This document shows positions 1-7,045 of a stretch of DNA of 13,233 bases, in pieces. The DNA is from Chloroflexi bacterium RBG_16_60_22 (GTDB taxonomy: Bacteria > Chloroflexota > Dehalococcoidia > Dehalococcoidales > RBG-16-60-22), in NCBI GenBank assembly GCA_001796935.1, contig MGNX01000119.1, positions 1,699 to 14,931 of the forward strand, given 5' to 3'. Numbering within the stretch: position 1 is the stretch's first letter; the number at the start of each line of letters is the position of its first letter. Under the pieces are notes generated by a model that had not been told where the DNA came from, did no database searches, and worked only from the letters and a program-made list of their open reading frames with translations. The position numbers and the translations under genes were made by a program.

Positions 1-1
1 C

Positions 2-1183
2 GATATCTGCTGCGAGCAGCTTTCCGGGGGCACCACCGGCGTGCCCAAGGGGATACCCCGGACGCATAACGACTATATCTGCATGTGGGAAGCCTACATC
101 GGCCTGGTGGGCTTCACCGACGAGTCCATCTGCCTGGTGGGCATACCGGTGGCCCACAACGCCGTCTTCAACACCATGAGCGGCCCGGCTTTTATCAAGG
201 GCGGCACCATAATTTTAACCAAATCGCCCAGGCCTAAAGAGCAGTTCGCTTTAATCGAGAAGTATCGCGTCACCACCATCCAGCTTATCCCGGTCCAGAT
301 AACCTACTGGAAAGAGGCCACCGAAGAGAGAAAGCAGTACGACCTCAGCTCGCTCCGGGTGGTGAGCGCCGGCGGCCAGAAGGTCCAGCCGGAGCTGGCC
401 CGCTGGTGCCTGGAGGACCTCGGGGTGGACATGTGTAACCACTTCGGCATGTCCGAGGGCATCACCATCGGCAACCGCTGGGACAGCCCCGGGGAGCCGC
501 AGATGTACACCATCGGCTATCCCCATATCCGGGACGCCGAGCTCCAGGTGAAGATTGTGGACGAGAATAATAAGCCGGTCCGGCCCGGCGAGATGGGGGA
601 GATGGTGGTCAGGGGCCCCAGCCATTTCAAGGGCTACTTCCGGAACCCGGAGCAGAACAAGCTGTCCTTCGACGATGAAGGTTTCTTCCACTCCGGCGAC
701 CTGATGTCCCAGCGCCCCGACGGCCGGCTGGTGGTCGAGGGGCGGAAGGGAGACGTCATCAAGCGTGCCGGCGAGAACGTCTACCCCGAGCCGGTGGAGG
801 CCCTGCTCCTGCGCCACCCCGGGGTCGTCAACGCGGCCGTCATCGGGATTCCGGATGCCCGGCTGGGTGAAAAGCTCTGCTGCTTCGTGCAACTGAAAGA
901 CAGGCAGGCCATCACTTTCGAGGAAATACAGAGCTATATGAAAGAGAACGGCCTGGCCGTTTTCCAGTGGCCGGAGCGGCTGGAGATTGTCGAGGCGTGG
1001 CCGCTGACCGCGGTGAACAAGATAGACAAGCGCAGCCTGCGGGCCTACATCGCCACCAGGCTGTTCGAAGAGGGTTCGATAGAGAAATCCCTCGGCGACG
1101 ACTACCTCCGGCGGGACAAGGTGACCATCGATGACGTGCTCTCCGGCCGCATGAAGATTGAGTTCACCGGCGCGCCGCAATAA
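2..1183 (+). CDS. Aryl-acid AMP ligase / acyl-CoA synthetase, EntE/DhbE-like (5'-partial)
   Basis: C-terminal 393 residues of an ANL-superfamily adenylating enzyme; the frame is open to the left edge, so the true start lies outside the window. Visible core motifs are the phosphate-binding loop LSGGTTGVPKG (bases 20-52), FGMSEG, HSGDL, GRKGDVIKRAGENVYP and the C-terminal NKIDKR lysine motif, so the catalytic and hinge parts are intact. The stretch LSGGTTGxPKxIPRTHNDY and the later VAHN motif (His-Asn at 155-160) closely resemble 2,3-dihydroxybenzoate-AMP ligases, which bind aryl acids. No carrier-protein or NRPS gene is nearby, and a molybdenum hydroxylase follows 34 bases downstream. A catabolic aryl-CoA ligase (ATP + aromatic acid + CoA to aryl-CoA, in the cytoplasm) is therefore more likely than a siderophore enzyme. 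Family membership is secure; the exact substrate is not. Confidence 0.9.
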   Translation, partial: DICCEQLSGGTTGVPKGIPRTHNDYICMWEAYIGLVGFTDESICLVGIPVAHNAVFNTMSGPAFIKGGTIILTKSPRPKEQFALIEKYRVTTIQLIPVQITYWKEATEERKQYDLSSLRVVSAGGQKVQPELARWCLEDLGVDMCNHFGMSEGITIGNRWDSPGEPQMYTIGYPHIRDAELQVKIVDENNKPVRPGEMGEMVVRGPSHFKGYFRNPEQNKLSFDDEGFFHSGDLMSQRPDGRLVVEGRKGDVIKRAGENVYPEPVEALLLRHPGVVNAAVIGIPDARLGEKLCCFVQLKDRQAITFEEIQSYMKENGLAVFQWPERLEIVEAWPLTAVNKIDKRSLRAYIATRLFEEGSIEKSLGDDYLRRDKVTIDDVLSGRMKIEFTGAPQ

Positions 1184-1217
1184 TATATAATTCAGGTTAG
1201 TGCCCGAGGGGGGTGTT

Positions 1218-3509
1218 ATGACGGAGTCCAAATATAAAGTGGTCGGCCATCCCGTCCCGCGCGTTGACGGGAAGGTCAAGGTGACCGGCACGGCGGTCTA
1301 TGCTGACGACCTGGTGCTGCCGGGAATGCTGCACGGGAAGCTGCTGCGGAGCCCTTTTGCCCACGCCAGGATTGTCCGCATTGATACCAGCCGGGCGGAA
1401 AAGCTGCCGGGGGTCAGGGCGGTCATCACCGGCCGGGACTTCCCCGGCATCGTGGTCGGCTTTATGAAGCAATACGCCGACCGCTCTCCCCTGGCCAGGG
1501 ACAAGGTGCACTACTTCGGCGAGGCGGTAGCGGCCGTGGCGGCGGTGGACGAGGATACCGCCGAGGAAGCGCTGGACCTGATTGACGTCGAGTACGAGGA
1601 GCTGACCCCGGTGCTGAACTGGGAAGACGCCCTGAAGGAAGGGGCCCCCGTCATCCACGAACGCGCCCCCGATAACGTCGGCACCACGTGCCACTTCGAG
1701 TACGGGGATGCCGACCGGGCCTTCAAAGAATGCGACTATGTCTTTGAGAAGAAATTCGTTTCCCAGCGGGTGTCCATCGGCTTTATCGAGCCGCACGTCG
1801 CCCTGGCCAGCGTCGACGGCTCGGGAAGGGTGCTCTTCCAGGGCTCCAAGCAGAGCCCTTATATCACCTGGCGCCACCTCGCCTGGGGACTGGACATGCC
1901 GCTGGACAGGATAAGGATAATCAACCCCTATGTCGGCGGGGCTTTCTCCGGCAAGCATGAAGCCCTCGACCTCGATTTCAGCGCCGTGCGGCTCGCCCAG
2001 AAGACGGGCCGGCCGGTCAAGATAGCGGTCACCCAGGAAGAGATACTCGGCACCTACCGGCAGCGGCATGAAAAGCACGTCTGGATGAAGCTGGGCATGA
2101 ACAAGGACGGCACGCTGGTGGCCGCCGACTGCCGTTTAATCGCCGACGGCGGTGCCCACCTCAGCGTCGCCCCGCTCAATCTCTACCTCTTCGGCCTGTT
2201 CACCACGCTACCTTTCCGGGTGCCCAACGTCAAGTACGACGCCAAGCGCGTCTATACCAATCTGCCGGTGTGCGGGGCGGTGCGGGGGCAGTCGCAGGTC
2301 ATCTCCTGTTACGTCATGAGCTCCATGATAAGCATGATGGCCCAAGACCTGGGCCTGGACCCGGTCGACGTAATGTTAAAAAATATCGTCAAAGAGGGCG
2401 AGACGCTGGTCAGCGGGGCCAGAGTAAACTCCTCGGGACTGGAGGAAGCCATCAGGAAGGTGGCGGACGGCATCGGCTGGAAGAAAAAATCGACCCGGAA
2501 AACGCCCAACCGCGGCATCGGTTTCGCCTGCGGCGCCCAGCAGTCCGGCAACCGGATGGGGGGACACTTCGCCTCGTCGGCCATCATCAAGATAGCCGAG
2601 GACGGCACGGTAAACCTTATCCACGGCGGTACCGAGCTGGGGCAGGGGTGCGATACTGTCTTTACCCAGATGGTGGCCGAGGTCCTGGGACTGCCGATGG
2701 ACGACGTCCATATCGAGATGGAGGACAGCCATGACGCCGTCCTCGATTCCGGCATGTTCGGCGACCGCTGCACGGTGTGGAGCGGCAACGCCGTTATCGC
2801 CGCCGCCGAGGACGCCAGGAGGCAGCTGGCCGGGATAGCCGCCGGGATGCTCGGGGCCGGGGAAGACGACCTGGTTTTCAGCGACAAGAAGGTCTTCGTC
2901 AAGGGCTCTCCGGAAAAACAGTTGCCGTTTCTGAGGCTGGTCCGGCAGGCGCAATACGCCCTGGGCCGGTGCATCTACGGGCACGGCACCTGGGCACCTC
3001 CGGGAGCGGAGATAGCCGATTTTGCCAGGGGCCGGGCCGAACATCATACCCCGTCTTTCAGCTTTGTCGCCCAGGCCATCGAGCTGGAGATTGACCCGGA
3101 GACCGGCCGGATAAAACTGCTCAAATCGGTGGCGGCGGACGACTGCGGACAGCCCATCAACCCGCTGCTGGTGGAGGGACAAATGGACGGCGGCTCGGTG
3201 CACATGATTGGCCACGCCCTGTACGAGCAGAGCTCCTACGGGAAAAAGGGAGAGCCCCTCAACTCCTCTTTCCGCGACTTCAAGGTGCCCATCGCTCCGG
3301 ACGTCCCCCCGATGTTCGACTACCATATCGTGACCCATGAGCCGACCGGCCCCTTCGGCGCCAAGGGGGCCGGCGAGACCTGCACCACGGCCATCATGGC
3401 GGCCATCAGGAACGCCATCGAAGATGCCGCCGATATCCGGCTTACCGACCCGCCCTTTACCCCGGAGGCCGTCCGGAAAGCACTCAAGGCTAAAAGCGAG
3501 GACCGGTAG
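1218..3509 (+). CDS. Xanthine dehydrogenase-family large subunit, molybdopterin-binding (CoxL/XdhA-like)
   Basis: A 763-residue catalytic subunit of a molybdenum hydroxylase. The N-terminal part is the aldehyde oxidase/xanthine dehydrogenase a/b hammerhead domain (about residues 10-130), followed by the molybdopterin-binding region. Cofactor-contact motifs are VGGAFSGK (240-246 region), GAVRGQ (353-358), ELGQG (around 475) and NPLLVEGQ. The GAKGAGE motif near the C-terminus carries the base-catalyst Glu at residue 720. The enzyme would transfer an oxygen from water to, or remove it from, a carbon next to a heteroatom or a thioester-activated ring. I chose ATG 1218 because GAGGGGGG lies 4 bases upstream; a GTG at 1200 would add six residues but has a poorer site. 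The usual active-loop sequence is GA(Y/F)RG, so Val here and the following Gln are atypical. It forms a heterotrimer with the FAD and Fe-S subunits downstream. Confidence 0.93.
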   Translation: MTESKYKVVGHPVPRVDGKVKVTGTAVYADDLVLPGMLHGKLLRSPFAHARIVRIDTSRAEKLPGVRAVITGRDFPGIVVGFMKQYADRSPLARDKVHYFGEAVAAVAAVDEDTAEEALDLIDVEYEELTPVLNWEDALKEGAPVIHERAPDNVGTTCHFEYGDADRAFKECDYVFEKKFVSQRVSIGFIEPHVALASVDGSGRVLFQGSKQSPYITWRHLAWGLDMPLDRIRIINPYVGGAFSGKHEALDLDFSAVRLAQKTGRPVKIAVTQEEILGTYRQRHEKHVWMKLGMNKDGTLVAADCRLIADGGAHLSVAPLNLYLFGLFTTLPFRVPNVKYDAKRVYTNLPVCGAVRGQSQVISCYVMSSMISMMAQDLGLDPVDVMLKNIVKEGETLVSGARVNSSGLEEAIRKVADGIGWKKKSTRKTPNRGIGFACGAQQSGNRMGGHFASSAIIKIAEDGTVNLIHGGTELGQGCDTVFTQMVAEVLGLPMDDVHIEMEDSHDAVLDSGMFGDRCTVWSGNAVIAAAEDARRQLAGIAAGMLGAGEDDLVFSDKKVFVKGSPEKQLPFLRLVRQAQYALGRCIYGHGTWAPPGAEIADFARGRAEHHTPSFSFVAQAIELEIDPETGRIKLLKSVAADDCGQPINPLLVEGQMDGGSVHMIGHALYEQSSYGKKGEPLNSSFRDFKVPIAPDVPPMFDYHIVTHEPTGPFGAKGAGETCTTAIMAAIRNAIEDAADIRLTDPPFTPEAVRKALKAKSEDR

Positions 3510-3510
3510 C

Positions 3511-4398
3511 ATGCAGTATCCCTATTTGAAGAGGTTGCCCGGATTCGAGTACCTGGCACCGGAAACGGTGGGGGAAGCGGTAGAGCTGCTGGCACGGCAT
3601 AAGGGGCAGGCCCGGGTCCTGGCCGGCGGCACGGACCTCCTGCTGGACATGAAACGGCGCCAGGAATTACCGCAGTACGTCATCGGCCTTAAGAACGTCC
3701 GGAGTCTGGATTTTCTGAACTATGATGAGTCCGGGGGGCTGAGCTTCGGCCCGCTGGTTACGGTTCATTTCGTGGAGACATCGCCGCTGATTAAAGAGAA
3801 ATTCCCGGTCCTCTCACAGGCAGCCGCGACGCTCGGCTCGGTGCAGGTAAGGAACCTGGCGACCGTGGTCGGTAACCTGTGCAGCGCCCTGCCCTCGGCG
3901 GACATGGCGCCGGGCCTGATTGTCCTCGGGGCCAGATTGAAAATAACGGGGACTAATGGACAACGCTTGGTGGCCGTCGAAGACTTTTTCCGGGCTCCCG
4001 GCGAATCGATATTAGCCCCCGATGAGCTGGTCACGGAGGTCCGGGTGCCGAACCCCCCGGCCGGCAGCGGCATGGTATATCTCAAGCACATGACCAGGTC
4101 GGCCATGGACCTGTCCATGGTCGGCGTGGCGGCGCTCGTCGCCCTGAAGAACGGCACCTGTGACGAGGTCAGGATTTGCCTGGGGACGTCCGGCCCGACT
4201 CCCCTGAGAGCCGTCAAAGCGGAGGAAGTCCTGAAAGGGAAGCGTTTTGAAGCTAATCTGATAGAGAAGGCCGCCGCGGCGGCCTCCCGGGAGTGCCACC
4301 CCAGGTCCAGCCTGAGGGCCACCGCCGCGTACCGCCGGGATATGGTGAAGGTATTGACCCGGAGGGCACTTACCCGGGCCGGTGAACAGGCTGCTTAG
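3511..4398 (+). CDS. Molybdenum hydroxylase FAD-binding medium subunit (CoxM-like)
   Basis: A 295-residue subunit that holds FAD and passes electrons between the iron-sulfur subunit and the external acceptor. The FAD-binding PCMH domain shows LAGGTDLL (37-44) and the second motif VRNLATVVGNLCSALPSAD (113-131). The C-terminal third matches the CO dehydrogenase flavoprotein C-terminal domain, with a CLGTSGPTPLRA motif. The start at 3511 is one base after the stop of the large subunit, so translation is probably coupled; GAGGAC just upstream serves as ribosome site. The subunit lacks the four-cysteine insertion that carries the extra [4Fe-4S] cluster in 4-hydroxybenzoyl-CoA reductase HcrB, so it is an ordinary CoxM-type subunit. 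Frame-open sequence upstream to 3337 overlaps the large subunit and is not coding. Confidence 0.93.
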   Translation: MQYPYLKRLPGFEYLAPETVGEAVELLARHKGQARVLAGGTDLLLDMKRRQELPQYVIGLKNVRSLDFLNYDESGGLSFGPLVTVHFVETSPLIKEKFPVLSQAAATLGSVQVRNLATVVGNLCSALPSADMAPGLIVLGARLKITGTNGQRLVAVEDFFRAPGESILAPDELVTEVRVPNPPAGSGMVYLKHMTRSAMDLSMVGVAALVALKNGTCDEVRICLGTSGPTPLRAVKAEEVLKGKRFEANLIEKAAAAASRECHPRSSLRATAAYRRDMVKVLTRRALTRAGEQAA

Positions 4399-4418
4399 GC
4401 AGCTCCGGGTAGAACGAA

Positions 4419-4625
4419 ATGGCAAAGAAGGTAAAGGTACGTATCCTCGGCAGCAATGTAGTCCGGGAAGTAACGCTGGAGGAAGCCAGGGAAATCCTGG
4501 AAGATACCTATAATGACCCGGTGGGCGGATTTATCGCCGATGCCCGCACCGGGGAGGTTATCACGCAGCTAAACCCCGATGTCGAGGAAATCGTGGTTAT
4601 CGAGCAAATGATCGGCGGCGGGTGA
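4419..4625 (+). CDS. Small ubiquitin-like (ThiS/MoaD-type) protein with C-terminal Gly-Gly-Gly, candidate
   Basis: A 68-residue protein between the FAD and Fe-S subunit genes of the hydroxylase. Seen directly: two short beta-prone segments (KVKVRIL, NVVREVT), an acidic helix (LEEAREILEDTYND), another beta segment with a turn (GGFIADARTGEVI), and a last beta segment (EEIVVIEQMI) running straight into a terminal GGG. Size and order match the beta-grasp fold of ThiS and MoaD, whose exposed C-terminal Gly-Gly is adenylated and thiocarboxylated by a ThiF/MoeB-type E1. ThiS proteins of some Firmicutes also end in -GGG. Inferred role: sulfur carrier for molybdopterin synthesis or for sulfuration of this enzyme's cofactor; a structural role is also possible. 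No E1-like partner is in the window. ATG 4419 is the only reasonable start, with a weak upstream site. I am fairly sure it is a gene, less sure of the fold. Confidence 0.6.
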   Translation: MAKKVKVRILGSNVVREVTLEEAREILEDTYNDPVGGFIADARTGEVITQLNPDVEEIVVIEQMIGGG

Positions 4626-4648
4626 AACCGGTCACAGGAGGCTACCTG

Positions 4649-5113
4649 ATGAAACTAATGATGCAGCTTAATATCAACGGCGTACTTCACGAAAGCGAGA
4701 TTAATGTCAGAAGGACGCTGCTCGAGGTCTTGAGGGAGACCTTCGGGCTCATGGGTACCAAGAAGGGCTGTAACGAGGGGGAATGCGGCGCCTGTACCGT
4801 CCTGCTGGACGGCAAATCGGTGCTCGCCTGCCTCGTCCTGGCCGTGGAGGCCCAGGGTAAAAGAATCGATACCGTGGAAGGTCTGGCGGAGAACGGCGAG
4901 CTTCACCCCTTGCAGGAATCTTTTATCAGGCACGGAGCCCTTCAATGCGGCTTCTGCACCCCGGGAATGCTGATGGCGGCCAGGGGGCTGCTTAACGAAA
5001 ATCCGAAACCCGGTGAGCCGGAGGTTAGACAGGCCATCGCCGGTAACCTCTGCCGGTGCACCGGCTACGATAAAATCGTGAAAGCCATACTGGATGCCGC
5101 CGGCAGGCCATAA
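4649..5113 (+). CDS. Molybdenum hydroxylase [2Fe-2S] small subunit (CoxS/XdhC-type iron-sulfur protein)
   Basis: A 154-residue iron-sulfur subunit carrying two [2Fe-2S] clusters that relay electrons from the molybdenum site to FAD. The N-terminal plant-ferredoxin-like domain has cysteines 41, 46, 49 and 61 (the CNEGECGACT pattern). The C-terminal all-helical domain has Cys100 and Cys103 (CGFCTPGM) and Cys135 and Cys137 (CRCTGY). Length and spacing are standard for the family. ATG 4649 is preceded by a perfect AGGAGG at 4636-4641 with 7-base spacing; an in-frame GTG at 4622 overlapping the previous stop would add nine residues but has no such site. It closes the hydroxylase operon: large, FAD, small Ubl-like, Fe-S. 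No obvious intrinsic terminator follows. Confidence 0.95.
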   Translation: MKLMMQLNINGVLHESEINVRRTLLEVLRETFGLMGTKKGCNEGECGACTVLLDGKSVLACLVLAVEAQGKRIDTVEGLAENGELHPLQESFIRHGALQCGFCTPGMLMAARGLLNENPKPGEPEVRQAIAGNLCRCTGYDKIVKAILDAAGRP

Positions 5114-5222
5114 CACTTCGCACCCCGTATATTTCTCCGGAGCCATGTCCCGTTAATACCCCCCGGAGAACCGCCTACGCTACCTCATTTTATGGCACTT
5201 ACTGAAATTTTTTACGCGATAC

Positions 5223-5250
5223 TTGACAAGTATCCTAACGGCATTATAAC
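5223..5250 (+). promoter_or_regulatory. Sigma70-type promoter for transporter operon
   Basis: TTGACA at 5223-5228 is a perfect -35 hexamer. TATAAC at 5245-5250 matches 5 of 6 bases of the -10 consensus, and the spacer is 16 bases. The site lies upstream of the binding-protein gene in an AT-rich gap, which makes it a good housekeeping-type promoter. Transcription should begin near 5257. Confidence 0.65.
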
Positions 5251-5360
5251 ATGTCTCAACATTAGCCCGGTATGCCACATCATGGAACCCGGAGCGGCTG
5301 AAGACTAGGCGGGTAAAGGAGACATTAATCCAGCTTGAAGGCTGAACGTCATAGAAGCTA

Positions 5361-5390
5361 AAAGTTCTCTATCAATCCATAGAGAACTTT
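5361..5390. promoter_or_regulatory. Perfect inverted repeat, candidate operator or leader hairpin
   Basis: AAAGTTCTCTAT (5361-5372) and ATAGAGAACTTT (5379-5390) are exact reverse complements around a 6-base centre, CAATCC. The repeat lies about 105 bases downstream of the predicted transcription start and 143 bases before the binding-protein start codon. No clean T-run follows (ATATTGC), so it is not a good intrinsic terminator. It could be a dimeric repressor operator acting as a roadblock, or an RNA hairpin in the leader. The regulator is not in the window. Confidence 0.5.
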
Positions 5391-5459
5391 ATATTGCAAT
5401 CTATCCCCTGCCGTGTTAAATTGCAAGTGTCACGGTCCGGTGAAAAAGCCTTGAACCAG

Positions 5460-5486
5460 GGAGGTGATGGTATGGATGACACATGA
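5460..5486 (+). promoter_or_regulatory. Strong upstream Shine-Dalgarno with four-codon mini-ORF
   Basis: GGAGGTGAT at 5460-5468 is an exact complement of the 16S rRNA 3' end. The best-spaced start, ATG 5472, opens a four-codon frame (Met-Asp-Asp-Thr, stop at 5484-5486). Another ATG at 5476 is in frame with the binding protein and would add 19 residues before its signal peptide. Either a leader mini-ORF or an alternative N-terminus is possible; the second site at 5521 explains the normal protein better. Confidence 0.35.
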
Positions 5487-5532
5487 ACCGACCAGGCAAA
5501 TGAGTCCTTACGGAAAAAAAGGAGGTGCCTAT

Positions 5533-6867
5533 ATGTGGCATAAGGTAAAACGATACGCTTTACCACTTTCAATTTGCTTGATAATTATTTTAACCGCATT
5601 TCTCGGCTGCGGGCAGAAAGCCGCAGCGCCCGGTCCGGCACCTGCCCCCGCACCCGCCCCGGCACCAGCACCGCCTGCCAAGAGCAAAATCGTCATTGGT
5701 GCGGCCAGACCTATCTCCGGCCCGCTATCCATTTTTGAAGAAACGGCATTCGGCCCAGTCTATAAATTGTGGGTTGACGAGGTCAATGCCGAAGGCGGGA
5801 TATACGTCGGGGAGTACGGCAAAAAGCTACCGATAGAGATGAAGGTCTACGATGATAAAAGCGATATGGGCACGATGACGAGACTGCTGGAAAAATTGAT
5901 GCTGGAGGACAAGGTTGACTTCGTGTTTGCCCCTGCCAGCACCGCCTTTTTCTTCGCCGCCGCTTCTATCGCCAATAAGAACGGGTACATAATAATGTCA
6001 GCCGAAGCGGGCGCCACCACCCTTGAGGAGATGCTGCCCGGTATGCCTTATGTCTTCGGCGTCCTGAATTATTCCGGCCGCAACCAGGTACCGGTCATGG
6101 CTGACCTTCTCGCCGAAAAGGGCGCGAAGACGGCGGCGATAATCTATATCGCCGACCTCCACGGCATAGAATACGCCGGCGTGGCGGGTATAGAATTCGA
6201 TAGGGTAGGAATTGACGTGGTCATGTCCAAGAGCTCCCCGCCTTTCACCACGGAGCTAGAGCTACTGTTGAAGGGGGCCAGGGACTCTAAGGCCGATGTC
6301 CTTGTCGCTTTTACCTATCCCCCGACGACGTTTATGGCTGTCACTCAGTCAATGGCAATTGGCTACAGTCCCAAGGCCATTGTACTCGGCCCCGGGGGCT
6401 ATATGCCCGTATTACGGGAGATGGTCGGCGGTGGGGGCAAGGCGCTTGATGGTGTGATTGGTGAAGGCGCCTGGAGCCCGAAGCAGTCTCCCGCCTCCAA
6501 AGAGTTCTATGACAAGATGGTCGCCCGCTGGGGCGAACAAACAGTCGATGGGTGGGGACACATGTTCTACTGGGGTGGCTTGCAGTTTTTCAAGCAGGCT
6601 ATCGAAAAGGCCGGCACCCTGAACCAGGAAAAAATAAGGCAGGTAATGGTCACCAGTAAATTCGATACGGCCCTGGGACCCACCTGGTTTGACCAGTTCG
6701 AAAATGGCGGCGCTCTGCTGGCGGTTGAAGCTCACCCCGGCCAGATTGGCCAGTGGCAATGGGATGCGGCGGCCGGAAAGGCCATCTGGGAAGTTATCGG
6801 CCCCAAGGATAAGGCTACCGCTGACATGATATATCCCAAGCCGCCGTGGCCGGCACCGGCAAAGTAA
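5533..6867 (+). CDS. ABC transporter substrate-binding lipoprotein, branched-chain amino acid type (Peripla_BP_6)
   Basis: A 444-residue extracytoplasmic binding protein of the LivK/HAAT class. The N-terminus has a basic start (MWHKVKR), a hydrophobic core and a lipobox-like FLGC with the lipidated Cys at residue 26. An Ala-Pro-rich tether follows (about 30-49), and the periplasmic-binding fold starts at KIVIGAARPISGP. Family members bind amino acids, amides, urea or aromatic acids; the neighbouring aryl-acid ligase and hydroxylase suggest an aromatic acid here, which is inference. GGAGGTG at 5521-5527 places the start at ATG 5533. In-frame codons back to 5464 would put a hydrophilic extension before the signal peptide and are less likely. 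It is the first gene of the transporter operon. Confidence 0.92.
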   Translation: MWHKVKRYALPLSICLIIILTAFLGCGQKAAAPGPAPAPAPAPAPAPPAKSKIVIGAARPISGPLSIFEETAFGPVYKLWVDEVNAEGGIYVGEYGKKLPIEMKVYDDKSDMGTMTRLLEKLMLEDKVDFVFAPASTAFFFAAASIANKNGYIIMSAEAGATTLEEMLPGMPYVFGVLNYSGRNQVPVMADLLAEKGAKTAAIIYIADLHGIEYAGVAGIEFDRVGIDVVMSKSSPPFTTELELLLKGARDSKADVLVAFTYPPTTFMAVTQSMAIGYSPKAIVLGPGGYMPVLREMVGGGGKALDGVIGEGAWSPKQSPASKEFYDKMVARWGEQTVDGWGHMFYWGGLQFFKQAIEKAGTLNQEKIRQVMVTSKFDTALGPTWFDQFENGGALLAVEAHPGQIGQWQWDAAAGKAIWEVIGPKDKATADMIYPKPPWPAPAK

Positions 6868-6925
6868 GTTAAACATAGCGTTAGAGCGTAGCAACAATAG
6901 AAAAAATAGTACCATGGATAACGGG

Positions 6926-7010
6926 CAGGCTGTCTAGAGGGTGTATCACGACACCTGATAGGGGCGGTTAATTCCGCCGACGGACTCTTCCTGCACCCTC
7001 TAACAGCCTG
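6926..7010. repeat. Long inverted repeat enclosing two hairpins between binding-protein and permease genes
   Basis: Arms 6926-6943 and 6994-7010 pair over 17 base pairs (CAGGCTGT / TAGAGGGTG halves) with a single bulged C at 6934. The enclosed 50 bases hold two more hairpins: TATCA/TGATA (6944-6948 with 6956-6960) and GGCGG/CCGCC (6963-6967 with 6974-6978). In mRNA this would be a stable multibranched structure 35 bases before the permease start. It may protect or terminate the binding-protein message so that more binding protein than permease is made, as intercistronic hairpins do in other ABC operons. It could also be a short REP/MITE-like insertion; I see no target-site duplication. Confidence 0.7.
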
Positions 7011-7045
7011 CATTCTTAATTACTAAAGATAGAAGGCTATCATTC

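Larger units (their letters stand above)
5114..5532. other. Intergenic regulatory region between hydroxylase operon and transporter operon
   Basis: This 419-base gap has no convincing protein gene. It contains a near-consensus promoter (5223-5250), a perfect inverted repeat (5361-5390) and two strong Shine-Dalgarno sequences (5460-5468 and 5521-5527). Its composition is clearly more AT-rich than the flanking genes. If transcription starts near 5257, the transporter mRNA has an untranslated leader of about 275 bases, long enough for leader regulation. Confidence 0.8.

Noticed and set aside
251..1291. Long - strand open frame opposite the ligase
   Set aside because: It is a shadow of GC-rich codons on the other strand, and the + strand frame has all ANL motifs.
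2376..3512. Long - strand open frame opposite the large hydroxylase subunit
   Set aside because: It is antisense to a gene with clear molybdenum-hydroxylase motifs and has no recognisable domain.
3511..5113. Naming the FAD and Fe-S genes hcrB and hcrC (4-hydroxybenzoyl-CoA reductase)
   Set aside because: The FAD subunit lacks the [4Fe-4S] insertion and gene order differs; only family-level naming is justified.
5620..5679. Ala-Pro codon repeat as a microsatellite or phase-variation tract
   Set aside because: Six-base units are degenerate, and Ala-Pro tethers after lipobox cysteines are common in binding lipoproteins, so no switching role is needed.
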